A DNA stretch of 64,000 bases from CADCWK01 sp965218235 (GTDB taxonomy: Bacteria; Chloroflexota; Chloroflexia; Thermomicrobiales; UBA6265), in NCBI GenBank assembly GCA_965218235.1, contig OZ244596.1, forward strand, positions 558,001-622,000, read 5' to 3'. The notes below the pieces were generated by a model. It saw only the letters and a program-made list of their open reading frames with translations. It was not told where the DNA came from and ran no database searches. Within the stretch, counting starts at the first letter, position 1. Each line of letters begins with the position of its first letter. The position numbers and the translations under genes were made by a program. Below, piece after piece: positions 45,650 through 53,911 of this stretch.

Positions 45650-46075
45650 ATGAATCAGCCAGAGAATCCCGACATCGACGCCACCAGGCCCGATGCGAGC
45701 GCCGGCGAAGAGGCAACCCCACGGGCCGCCTTCAACGCCGAGATCGAGCGGACCGCGTTCCAGCGCAAGGCCGTCTCCCGATTACCGGTCGCCGAGGTGC
45801 TCGATCTAGCGGCGGCGTTCTTCCGCGACCGGGGCTACCGTGTTGGGCGGACCGGTCGGCCGGGCCAGCTGTTCGTGATGGGCCAGGCCGAAGGGTCGCT
45901 CCCGCGGGTGACCGGTGAGGTCAACGCGCAGGCCGACGTCGGAAAGGCCCGGACGACCCTGATCCGGCTGGACGCCGCCGGCGCGCGGCTCGGCCCGGCG
46001 ATGGCGGACTTCCACGCCCACCTCCGAGCCCAACGCAAGCCAGCTTCGACAACGAAACCAGCGACGAATGAGTAG
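45650..46075 (+). CDS. Hypothetical protein
   Basis: 141 aa, not recognised. The first 30 residues are acidic and Pro/Ala rich; the centre (AVSRLPVAEVLDLAAAFFRDRGYRVGRTGRPGQLFV) looks like a small alpha/beta domain. No membrane segment. It starts directly after the stop of the UPF0173 gene, so the two are probably co-expressed. Confidence 0.6.
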   Translation: MNQPENPDIDATRPDASAGEEATPRAAFNAEIERTAFQRKAVSRLPVAEVLDLAAAFFRDRGYRVGRTGRPGQLFVMGQAEGSLPRVTGEVNAQADVGKARTTLIRLDAAGARLGPAMADFHAHLRAQRKPASTTKPATNE

Positions 46076-46097
46076 ATCCGTGGCACCCATACAACGC

Positions 46098-46134
46098 GAA
46101 CAGCCCCCCCTTCGAATCAAAGGGGTGGCTGTTC
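46098..46134. terminator. Bidirectional terminator
   Basis: A 15-bp stem with one mismatch (46098-46112 with 46120-46134), GAACAGCC at the base and CCCCTT/AAGGGG above, between convergent genes. Confidence 0.7.
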
Positions 46135-46160
46135 GGGTGCAGACTGGCCTGGGTTGCGAC

Positions 46161-46421
46161 CTATCCCCGGTTGGCGTCGGGGGTACCGCGGCCGGTTTCA
46201 CGCTGGAGCTGGTCGATCATCTCCGACGCCGCCGCCTTGCTCGTGCCGGGGTCGAGGTCGTGCTCGGACTTTCCAGCCTGCTGGAGCAGCGTCCGCAGGT
46301 ACGACGCCTGAGGACCGGTCATCGGCTCATCGCCGGTCGTCCATTCGGACGGGTCCTTGACGGCGTTCCGGCTCTCATCCGGGAGATTTTCGGGCAGGTT
46401 GCTGTCGTTATTGTCGGACAT
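46161..46421 (-). CDS. DUF3072 domain protein
   Basis: 86 aa. The core DPSEWTTGDEPMTGPQASYLRTLLQQAG followed by ASEMIDQLQRETGRG is the DUF3072 signature, a short actinobacterial/Chloroflexi-type domain also called topoisomerase-associated-like; its role is unknown. ATG 46421 has CAGGAGAG upstream. The longer frame upstream has no ribosome site. Confidence 0.85.
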   Translation of the reverse strand: MSDNNDSNLPENLPDESRNAVKDPSEWTTGDEPMTGPQASYLRTLLQQAGKSEHDLDPGTSKAAASEMIDQLQRETGRGTPDANRG

Positions 46422-46819
46422 GGTATCTCTCCTGAGTTTCGCAATGGACGTACTGTCATCCTCGGGCATCTCGTCCTCCGGTGACCCGCGCCATCCCCGG
46501 CGGCGTGTTCGGACTTTGTTACGCAGCATCGATGCCATCGATAGATCATTTGTTCGCCTACATGATCCGAACGGACACCTCCGCAGTGGCGGCTCGACTC
46601 GTGAGGGGGATGATCGACTGGCATTTGACCGTTCGCAAGCGCTACGGTCAACCTGTGTACTCAATGATTGATTAGTAGATGGCAATCTTATGCGTCATTC
46701 GGTGTAAAGTCTGTCAACCCTTGGGCAAGCGATCAAATGAGACTTATCCTTCAGTGGTAACGACGTTCGGATCGCCGGACGTGTGGCACCTCATGGCTGA
46801 GGAAGGGAACCGGGACATC
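46422..46819. promoter_or_regulatory. Gene-free stretch upstream of the hydroxylase genes, with an inverted repeat
   Basis: 398 bases of lower GC. TTGACCG-N13-CGGTCAA (46625-46651) is a clear 7-bp inverted repeat that could be an operator for the molybdenum hydroxylase genes. No good promoter or gene is seen. Confidence 0.35.
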
Positions 46820-47278
46820 ATGGCGACGACGCTCAACATCAACGGCACGGACCAGACGGTCGACATCGACGAGAACACTCCCCTGCTCTGGGCGCTCCGG
46901 AACGACCTTGGGATGACCGGAACGAAGTTCGGTTGCGGCCTCTCCCAGTGCGGTGCCTGCACCGTCCACCTCGACGGCGCGGCCACCCGCTCCTGCGTCA
47001 CGCCGATCAGCGCCGCCACCGGCAAGCAGATCACCACGATCGAGGGGCTCGCCCAGGGCGGGACGCTCTCGGCCCTCCAGCAGGCCTGGATCGAGGTTCA
47101 GGCGCCGCAGTGCGGCTACTGCCAGTCCGGCCAGCTGATGGCCGCCTCGGCGCTCCTTGCCGCCAACCCGAACCCGTCCGACGACGAGATCGTCGCGGCG
47201 ATGCAGGGCAACCTCTGCCGCTGCGGGACGTACAACCGGATCTTCCAGGCGATCAAGCTCGCGGCCAGCCGCGGCTAG
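46820..47278 (+). CDS. [2Fe-2S] small subunit of a molybdenum hydroxylase (IorA/CoxS type)
   Basis: 152 aa. The plant-type ferredoxin domain has GCGLSQCGACTVHLDG and the second, four-helix domain has CGYCQSGQ and GNLCRCGTY, giving the two [2Fe-2S] clusters of xanthine-oxidase-family small subunits. It passes electrons from the molybdenum subunit encoded next (13 bases downstream). There is no separate FAD subunit gene, which fits the two-subunit isoquinoline 1-oxidoreductase/aldehyde oxidoreductase type. Confidence 0.92.
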   Translation: MATTLNINGTDQTVDIDENTPLLWALRNDLGMTGTKFGCGLSQCGACTVHLDGAATRSCVTPISAATGKQITTIEGLAQGGTLSALQQAWIEVQAPQCGYCQSGQLMAASALLAANPNPSDDEIVAAMQGNLCRCGTYNRIFQAIKLAASRG

Positions 47279-47290
47279 AGGGACTCCCCG

Positions 47291-49645
47291 ATGACACACG
47301 ACGAATCGGCCCCGCTTTCCGACCCGACTCCCCGATCGATCAGCCGGCGCCGCCTGCTCCAGACCGCCGGCGCCGGCGCCGGTCTCACGATCGTCTGGTC
47401 CTCCGCGACGCGCGCGCTGGGTCAGGATAGCTCCGGAACGCCGCCTCCCGGCGTTCCCGTCGAAGCCGGAGCGACTCCGGAGGCGACCCCGGTCGCTCCA
47501 CCGTCTCCCTTCCCATCCGACGTCGACGCCTACCTTCGCGTCAACGCAGACGGCACCGTCACCCTTCTGACGGGCAAGGTCGAGTATGGTCAGGGCATTG
47601 CCACCGGCTTCGCCCAGCTTGCCGCCGAAGAACTCTCTCTCCCGTTCGAAGCCGTCCAGCTCATCATGGGTCAGACCGACCAGGCGCCGTTCGATATCGG
47701 CACCTTCGGCAGCCTCAGCACGCGGCTCACGGGCCCACGCATTCGGCAGGCTGGGGCCGCGATGCGTACCTGGCTGCTCGAGCTTGGCGCTCAGAACCTC
47801 GGCGTTGATCCGACCGCCGTCGAGCTGAATGGCGGCAACGTCGTCGTCTCCGCCGACCAGACGCTGCTCGTCAGCTTTGCCGACCTCGCCGCCGGTCGGT
47901 CGTCGATGCGCCAGCTCGATCCCGACGTCCCGCTCAAGGACCCGGCGACGTTCACCGTCGTCGGCCAGTCGATCCCCCGCCCGGACGTCGCCCACAAGGT
48001 CGACGGCTCGCTCAGGTACGGCATCGACGGTTCGGTCGACGGCATGGTCTGGGGCAAGATCGTTCGCCCGCCCTCCTTCGGCGCGACGCTGACGTCGATC
48101 GACTTCTCGAAGGCGCAGGCGGCGCCCGGCGTCATCGGTGTCTTCCAGGACGGCGACTTCGCCGGGCTGGCCGCCGAGCGCTACGAGCAGGCCGAAGCGG
48201 CAGTGGCGATGGTCACCGCGACCTGGCAGGAACTCAATACCGGTACGACGTCCGAGAACATCCATGACGTTCTCCTGTCGAAGTCCGACGCCGGCACTCG
48301 CCTGGGCGAGACCAACGTCCAGCCCGCCATCGACAACGACATCCTCGCCGGCATCACGGAGCCCATGACGCTCACCTTCCGCGGCCCGTTCGTCAACCAC
48401 ACGCCAATCGAGCCGCGGAACTCACTCGTCCAGATCGGTCCTGATCGGGTCGATGTCTACGCATCGACCCAGGATCCGTTCTCGGTCCGGACGGCAGTGG
48501 CCGACGTCCTTGGCCGTGCGCCGGAGACCGTCGTCGTCACCCCGCTAGCCACGGGCGGGGCGTTCGGTAGCAAGATCATCCCGATGGCCGATGTGGAGGC
48601 CGCCCGGTTGGCTCAGGCCTTCGGACGGCCCGTCAAGGTCCTCTGGCGCCGCGACGAGGAGCTCGGCAACGGCCAGTACCGCCCGGCGACCGTCGTCAAC
48701 ATCACGACTGGACTGGATGGTCAGGGCGGCATAAGCGGCTGGATCTACGATCTCTACAGCGCCTCGTACTTCCCGGAAACCGCCCCGCAGGAAGAGGCCA
48801 GCCAGAACGGCGCCGCCTCCGACTGGAGCGCCGACATCCACGAGATCTACGAGCTCCAGAATGCCCAGACGACCTGGTTTCAGGGCCCGGCTCCGCTACC
48901 GCCCTTCTACTGGCGGGTCAATGGCGCAACGATGAACACCTTCGCCCGGGAGGTCACGCTTGACGTCCTCGCGGAGCAGGAAGGCGTTGACCCGGTCACG
49001 TTCCGGCGGAACCTGCTGTCGAGCAACCCGCGGATGGCGGCGGTCATGGACGCCGTCATCGCCAAAGCGGGCTGGACGCCGGGTGTCGGCTCGACTGGTC
49101 GCGGCATCGGCATGGCGCTCGGTTTCGATGCCGAGAGCTACGTCGCCGAGATCGCCCAGGTCGAGGTCGACCAGATGACCGGCGAGATCTTCGTCCGCCA
49201 CGTCGACGTCGCGATCGACTGCGGACTGGTCGTCAACCCTGAGGGCGTCAAGCATCAGGTCGAGGGATCGGTCGTGCTCGGCACGTCTTCTGCCCTGCGC
49301 GAGATTATCAAGTTCGACAACGGACGGGTCACCAACCCGAGCTTCGCCGAGTACGCGCCGATCACGATGCGCGAGGCGCCGTCGGTCGACACGGTCTTCG
49401 TCGAGGACAAGACGCAGCCGATGACCGGTGTCGGTGAGCCGGCCGTCGCTCCGGTCGCCGGTGCCGTCGCCAACGCGCTCTACGACCTGCTCGGTTTCCG
49501 GATCTACGATCTGCCGTTCACCGCCGACAGGGTGCTGGCCGAGCTCCAGAAGCAGAGCGGCGGGACGCCGGCGGCGACACCGGTCGGGACGCCAGTCGGG
49601 ACGCCAGTCGGGACGCCGGCTGCGACGCCTGTGGCCGCGGACTAG
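47291..49645 (+). CDS. Molybdopterin-binding large subunit (IorB-type), Tat-exported
   Basis: 784 aa. A Tat signal (SRRRLLQTAGAGAGLTIVWSS, about 17-38) is followed by a Pro/Ala/Thr linker and xanthine-dehydrogenase-type molybdenum domains (TGKVEYGQGIATGFAQLAAEEL, GGAFGSKIIPMADVEAARLAQAFGRPV, EPAVAPVAGAVANAL). It should oxidise an aromatic heterocycle or aldehyde in the extracytoplasmic space. The C-terminus ends in repeated GTPVGTP units, encoded by a 12-base tandem repeat starting GTCGGGACGCCA (49583-49617). Confidence 0.9.
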   Translation: MTHDESAPLSDPTPRSISRRRLLQTAGAGAGLTIVWSSATRALGQDSSGTPPPGVPVEAGATPEATPVAPPSPFPSDVDAYLRVNADGTVTLLTGKVEYGQGIATGFAQLAAEELSLPFEAVQLIMGQTDQAPFDIGTFGSLSTRLTGPRIRQAGAAMRTWLLELGAQNLGVDPTAVELNGGNVVVSADQTLLVSFADLAAGRSSMRQLDPDVPLKDPATFTVVGQSIPRPDVAHKVDGSLRYGIDGSVDGMVWGKIVRPPSFGATLTSIDFSKAQAAPGVIGVFQDGDFAGLAAERYEQAEAAVAMVTATWQELNTGTTSENIHDVLLSKSDAGTRLGETNVQPAIDNDILAGITEPMTLTFRGPFVNHTPIEPRNSLVQIGPDRVDVYASTQDPFSVRTAVADVLGRAPETVVVTPLATGGAFGSKIIPMADVEAARLAQAFGRPVKVLWRRDEELGNGQYRPATVVNITTGLDGQGGISGWIYDLYSASYFPETAPQEEASQNGAASDWSADIHEIYELQNAQTTWFQGPAPLPPFYWRVNGATMNTFAREVTLDVLAEQEGVDPVTFRRNLLSSNPRMAAVMDAVIAKAGWTPGVGSTGRGIGMALGFDAESYVAEIAQVEVDQMTGEIFVRHVDVAIDCGLVVNPEGVKHQVEGSVVLGTSSALREIIKFDNGRVTNPSFAEYAPITMREAPSVDTVFVEDKTQPMTGVGEPAVAPVAGAVANALYDLLGFRIYDLPFTADRVLAELQKQSGGTPAATPVGTPVGTPVGTPAATPVAAD

Positions 49646-49672
49646 CCATCGCCAGGCACGATCCGTAGCAGG

Positions 49673-49712
49673 AAGACAGGAGGCTGGCCCATTCGGGTCG
49701 GCCTCCTGTCTT
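49673..49712 (+). terminator. Terminator after the hydroxylase operon
   Basis: Outer 12-bp perfect stem (49673-49684 with 49701-49712), an inner stem with two G-U pairs and an ATTC loop, then TTTCC. Confidence 0.8.
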
Positions 49713-49976
49713 TCCGTCGACGTAGGTTTCTGGAGCATCTGTGATCGATGGTTCTTCTGACTGGACCCTTGAGGGTCGGTCTACCGCCGGTTCGGGACCG
49801 AAACTCGCCCTGGGAACACCTTCCTCCGGGTCGACCTGCCAAGAAGACGATTCCCAGGCAATGATCAATCATTGGTACCCTGTTGCGTCCTATTGCGGCC
49901 TGTGGATAATCAGGGAAGGTGCCTGTCCCGACGGAGGGAATGGGCGAATCTCCAGGTGGAGAAGAGGAGAGACTCC
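49713..49976 (+). promoter_or_regulatory. Intergenic region with promoter for the sugar dehydrogenase
   Basis: TTGCGT (49883-49888), 16 bases, GATAAT (49905-49910) is a plausible promoter, 67 bases before the ATG. A small GACCC-TTGA-GGGTC hairpin lies at 49764-49777. Nothing else is seen. Confidence 0.45.
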
Positions 49977-51434
49977 ATGTCCAGTCTTCGGTTCCGCGTC
50001 CTGTCGGTCATTGCGGTTGCCATGCTGCTGGCAACGTTCCTCGTCCAGAGCGTCCCGACGACAGGTGCGCAGGAGGGACAGACGACCCCACCGCCGGCCC
50101 CGTCCGTCGCCGACGCCGCCCTGCCCGGCGACTCGCTGCCCGGCGATCCGCAAGTCCAGCTCGTCCAGGTCGCGACCGGCCTGGCCGACCCGGTCAACGT
50201 CGCCAGCGCCAACGACGGCTCGGGCCGCGTCTTCATCGTCGAGCGGACCGGGACCATCCGGATCGTCCAGGATGGCACGCTGCTCGACGAGCCGTTCCTC
50301 GACATTCAGAACCTGGTCAAGGTCGACTTCCTCGAACAGGGTCTGCTCGGCCTCGCGTTCCATCCCGACTACGCGACGAACGGCATCTTCTTCGTCTACT
50401 ACAGCGACTACAGCGCCAACGGCGCCGTGACGCTCGCCGCCTACTCCGTCTCGGCCGACGATCCGAATGCCGCCGACCCGCAGACCGCCGAGATCCTGTT
50501 CCAGTTCGCCGACCCGTACATCAATCACAACGGCGGCACGATCAAGTTCGGAGCGGACGGGTACCTCTACATCGCCATCGGCGACGGCGGCCTGGCGGGC
50601 GACACCTTCGAGAATGCCCAGGACCTCTCCAGCCCGTTCGGCAAGATCCTCCGGATCGACGTCGATGGCGGCACCCCGAATGGCACCCCGTACGGCATCC
50701 CAGCCGACAACCCGTTCGCGCAAGGCGGCCGGATCCTCGCCAGCCAGGATCGCGGCGAGCCCGGCCGCTACCACCCCGATGCCCGACCGGAGATCTGGGC
50801 CTATGGGCTCCGCAACCCGTGGCAGTTCAGCTTCGACAGTGAGACCGGCGAGCTCTACATCGCCGACGTCGGGCAGAACTACTGGGAAGAAGTGAACGTG
50901 ATCGCGGCTGACGAAGCCGGCGCCAACTTCGGCTGGGACCTGAACGAAGGGACCCACTGCTACCCCGGCGACGTGACCGAGTGTCAGGCGTTCGGCGTCG
51001 CCCCGGCGGCTGAGTACCCGCACGAGGGCAGCGCCTGCTCGATCACCGGTATCGGCGTCTACCATAGCGACACGGCATCCGCCCTCGAAGGCGTCTACTT
51101 CAACTCGGACTACTGCTCCGGCGACATCTGGGGGCTCGTCCGCGACGACTCCGGCGCCTGGGTCTACTCGGTCGTGCTGGAGACCGACCTGTTCGTCAGC
51201 GGCGCCGGCTATGGTGACGACGGGGCGCTGTACCTGACCAGCTGCACCTGCCAGTACAGCCGGGACTACGACCCACGCGACGACCCGAACGGCGTCGTCT
51301 GGCAGCTCGTGCCGGCCGACCAGGTCCCGGACGGAGCCACCGTCGTCCCGACCGCGGCCCCGGTCGAGGCGACCGAGGAGCCGACGATCGCTCCGGTGAC
51401 CGACAGCACGCCTGCGGCAACGCCTGCGCCGTAG
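49977..51434 (+). CDS. PQQ-dependent soluble sugar (aldose) dehydrogenase-like protein, exported
   Basis: 485 aa. A signal peptide (LRFRVLSVIAVAMLLATFLVQSVPTTGAQ) is followed by a six-bladed propeller with LEQGLLGLAFHPDY, NHNGGTIKFGADGYLYIAIGDGG, EIWAYGLRNPWQFSFD and DVGQNYWEEVN, the hallmarks of GSDH/Hedgehog-interacting-like sugar dehydrogenases. It oxidises sugars outside the membrane, if PQQ is available. A Pro/Thr-rich tail (about 450-485) may anchor it in the wall. AGAGGAGAG precedes ATG 49977. Confidence 0.9.
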   Translation: MSSLRFRVLSVIAVAMLLATFLVQSVPTTGAQEGQTTPPPAPSVADAALPGDSLPGDPQVQLVQVATGLADPVNVASANDGSGRVFIVERTGTIRIVQDGTLLDEPFLDIQNLVKVDFLEQGLLGLAFHPDYATNGIFFVYYSDYSANGAVTLAAYSVSADDPNAADPQTAEILFQFADPYINHNGGTIKFGADGYLYIAIGDGGLAGDTFENAQDLSSPFGKILRIDVDGGTPNGTPYGIPADNPFAQGGRILASQDRGEPGRYHPDARPEIWAYGLRNPWQFSFDSETGELYIADVGQNYWEEVNVIAADEAGANFGWDLNEGTHCYPGDVTECQAFGVAPAAEYPHEGSACSITGIGVYHSDTASALEGVYFNSDYCSGDIWGLVRDDSGAWVYSVVLETDLFVSGAGYGDDGALYLTSCTCQYSRDYDPRDDPNGVVWQLVPADQVPDGATVVPTAAPVEATEEPTIAPVTDSTPAATPAP

Positions 51435-51463
51435 TCTCTGAAAGCGCATTGACGAGCGGGGGA

Positions 51464-51496
51464 AACGGGGACGGGGCGATACGCCTCGTCCCCGTT
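51464..51496 (+). terminator. Terminator after the sugar dehydrogenase gene
   Basis: A 14-bp stem with one G-U pair (51464-51477 with 51483-51496) and a 5-nt loop, followed by TCTCATAG. Confidence 0.7.
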
Positions 51497-51663
51497 CTCA
51501 TAGTCGACCGTCGCCGATGCCAATACCCGAATTCGCCTGATGCCCGACACAGCCTGGCACGCTCTGGTTCGCTCTGGCTCGATCTCATCGACCTGGCTGC
51601 TAGACTTGCCAACGGAGAGGGCGCGGAGCCCGGTGCCCCGTTCGTGTCTGATTCTCGACCTAT

Positions 51664-51706
51664 GCCCCAGTAGCTCAGCGGATAGAGCACTCGCCTTCTA
51701 AGCGAT
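51664..51706 (+). pseudogene. tRNA-Arg(UCU), 5' part only; putative attachment site of the mobile element
   Basis: From 51664 a normal tRNA begins: acceptor GCCCCAG, D-arm GCTC/GAGC, and an anticodon arm CTCGC-CTTCTAA-GCGAT with anticodon UCU. After that, no T-arm or matching acceptor 3' strand (CTGGGGC) can be found; the next bases are unrelated and lead within 190 bases to a tyrosine recombinase. The anticodon loop of a tRNA is a common integration site. The 3' half should be at the element's other end, beyond the window. Confidence 0.65.
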
Positions 51707-51889
51707 CAGCATTCAACGTTGTTGTTCGACCGCTAAGTGGGTCCTTAAACTCTCTGATTTCCCCGGCGCAATCACGCTTTCTCCCTCCGCAACCCCATCG
51801 CCTTCTGCGATTCAAGGCGATTGCTCTGTCCTTCGACAGGCGATTGCTGCCTCGGGTTCCCGACGGGCGCCCGGCACAGGAGGTTCCCC

Positions 51890-52897
51890 ATGGCACGATC
51901 ACCTCGACGGCTCTCCCTGGGCCAGCGAAAGGATCCGCCACCGATGGACGACACCCCGCTCACCAACCTGCACATGGCCTACCTCGCCCACCATGAGGCG
52001 CTGGGCCGATCGAACGCGAGTATCTATCACCACGCCCAGACCTATAAACTGCTTCTACGATTTCTCGCCGAGTCTGGTTTCGCGCCGGTCCAGTCCGTTC
52101 TGACCACGGCGACCGCGCAAAGCTACGCCCGATGGCTCCGGGACACACCGACCAAGGGTTGGCGCGGGTCAACCGTCCGTTCGCCGCACGGCGTCCACGG
52201 GGCGCTCAAGGATCTGCGCAGCTGGGTGCGCTGGATGATTGACGCCGGTCATCTGGATCGCGTCGTCAAGGTGCCGGTCCCGCGCCTGCCGCACCGCCTG
52301 TTCGCTATCCTGACTGACGAGGAGATGACCCGCCTCTGGGCGAGCAAATACCTGGCGTCGTCCGGTGATCAGGCGATCCGCAACCGCGCCATCATCGCGC
52401 TCATGCTCGACACGGGGGTCCGGGTTTCGGAAGTCGCGGGTATGACCATCGCCGATCTCGACGTCGCGAATTGTCTGGCCACCGTTATCGGTAAAGGTGA
52501 CCGGCAGCGGCGGGTGCCGTTCTCGACCGGTGTGCTGGCGCTACTTGAGGACTGGCTGGAGGTCCGGGGGCCGGAACCAGGATCCCTGTTCTGGCTGAAG
52601 CAGTCTGGTATCCGCCAGCTGTTCGACCGGATTCGTGATGACGCGGGCCTGGCCGTGTTTCACCCGCACATGCTCCGGCACCAGGCGGCGACTCTCATGG
52701 TCCGTAACCACGCCGACCTGCACACCGTGAAACGCATTCTGGGCCACCAACAGCTCGCGACGGTTGAACTTTACCTGTCGATGGATGATGAGGATATCCG
52801 GCGCAAGCACGCACTGTCGTCGCCGTTCGAGGCGGTCCATCCGACTGTCCAGACGCCCGCAAAGCGGCATCGTGAACGCCGACGGCTTCTGATTTGA
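51890..52897 (+). CDS. Tyrosine recombinase/integrase
   Basis: 335 aa. An N-terminal SAM-like core-binding domain (NLHMAYLAHHEALGRSNASIYHHAQTYKLLL) and a catalytic domain with all residues of the family: Arg178 (TGVRVSE), Lys202 (GKGDRQRR), His260 and Arg263 (HMLRHQ), His286 (LGHQQ) and nucleophile Tyr295 (VELYLS). It should integrate and excise the element at the tRNA-Arg site. ATG 51890 is preceded by AGGAGG at 7 nt. It is the first gene after the truncated tRNA and is read away from it. Confidence 0.93.
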   Translation: MARSPRRLSLGQRKDPPPMDDTPLTNLHMAYLAHHEALGRSNASIYHHAQTYKLLLRFLAESGFAPVQSVLTTATAQSYARWLRDTPTKGWRGSTVRSPHGVHGALKDLRSWVRWMIDAGHLDRVVKVPVPRLPHRLFAILTDEEMTRLWASKYLASSGDQAIRNRAIIALMLDTGVRVSEVAGMTIADLDVANCLATVIGKGDRQRRVPFSTGVLALLEDWLEVRGPEPGSLFWLKQSGIRQLFDRIRDDAGLAVFHPHMLRHQAATLMVRNHADLHTVKRILGHQQLATVELYLSMDDEDIRRKHALSSPFEAVHPTVQTPAKRHRERRRLLI

Positions 52898-52925
52898 AAG
52901 GGGGTGAGGCAAGACGTGACGCGTC

Positions 52926-52960
52926 CGGTCCCTGATTGCCCGGTCACCCGGATCAGGGTC
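52926..52960. terminator. Terminator between integrase and regulator genes
   Basis: An 11-bp stem with two mismatches (52926-52936 with 52950-52960) between convergent genes. Confidence 0.5.
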
Positions 52961-52999
52961 CGCTTGGGGTCAGAAGCGACCCGGAACTAGAGCGCTCAG

Positions 53000-53350
53000 C
53001 TACGCGGAAACCGCGCCCTTCGCGCTGGCGACATCGTGTGTCTTGGCCATGACCAGCTTGCGGTGGAAGGTCCAGAAGGTCCTACCCATCTCGGTCCGCC
53101 GGTCACGTCGAGCCTTGTCGGACGCGTCACGCTCAGCCGGCAGGGGGCGGTTGGCCCAGTGCGCGGTGAACGCGGCGGCGATCAACAGGATCGTGGCCTC
53201 GTTGGGAGCCCTGGTCCCGTCCTGGTACCGCTTGACCGTCGAGAGATCCACATCGAGGTGGTCCCTCATCTGGTCAGTGGTGATGCCCAGGGACGTCTGA
53301 ATGTTCGAGAAGAGCTCGGCGAATCGCGGATATTGTTTGCGGTTCTCCAT
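53000..53350 (-). CDS. XRE-like helix-turn-helix regulator
   Basis: 116 aa from ATG 53350 (starts at 53374 or 53404 are possible; none has a Shine-Dalgarno sequence). A Cro/C1-type helix-turn-helix (LGITTDQMRDHLDVDLSTVKRYQDGTRAPNEATILLIAAAF) occupies residues about 18-60; the basic C-terminal half has no known domain. It is convergent to the integrase and divergent from the conjugation genes, as expected for an element repressor. Confidence 0.7.
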   Translation of the reverse strand: MENRKQYPRFAELFSNIQTSLGITTDQMRDHLDVDLSTVKRYQDGTRAPNEATILLIAAAFTAHWANRPLPAERDASDKARRDRRTEMGRTFWTFHRKLVMAKTHDVASAKGAVSA

Positions 53351-53911
53351 GTGAGAAGTGCTTTCAGAACCCATCAACCAGGCAGTGGCTGTGGCATTGA
53401 CCACAATCCATCGTCGTAGTCATGTGTCCCAATCGTGCTGCTCACACCCTCCAGGATCATCGAGCCGGATGTGCACGGGCCTGCCCGTCGCCGGACAGGG
53501 GTTTTCACGCCTTGCCTCAATCGGAGTATAGCCAAAGATGGTTGTCTGTGGTAGTTTTCGCGCACACGGCGGATAAGATCAATCTGACTTCTCTTGTCGA
53601 CCGGCCGCGCGCCTCGTGATCTGGTGCGAGCGGGTGGCGACGAGGGGGTCACAGTGACACCTGGATGGCCCTGACGGGCATGATGTGCCACCGGCTCCGT
53701 CCAGACACCTTCCAGCAGGCGGATGGACGCGCGCCGTAACGCTCGGATGGGTCACAAGCGCGATGATCGGTCCGGGGCGGGTCGCCGTGTCCCCGGCTTA
53801 CAGCAGGAGGTCGTCGCGACTGGTCGTGCGTTCATTATCTCAGGTTATTCCCGAGACCGATACCTACCAAAACTGTCGCCTGTATAGACGAGATTGAAAG
53901 GTATTCTACCG
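53351..53911. promoter_or_regulatory. Regulatory gap between the XRE gene and the membrane-protein gene
   Basis: 561 bases in which no convincing gene is seen; short frames have no ribosome sites. GC falls toward the right end. Divergent promoters must lie here, but I can point to no clear -35/-10 pair. Confidence 0.4.

Noticed and set aside
51707..51760. Complete tRNA-Arg through base about 51750
   Set aside because: The bases after the anticodon arm cannot form a T-stem and only poorly match the acceptor strand, so only the 5' part is called.
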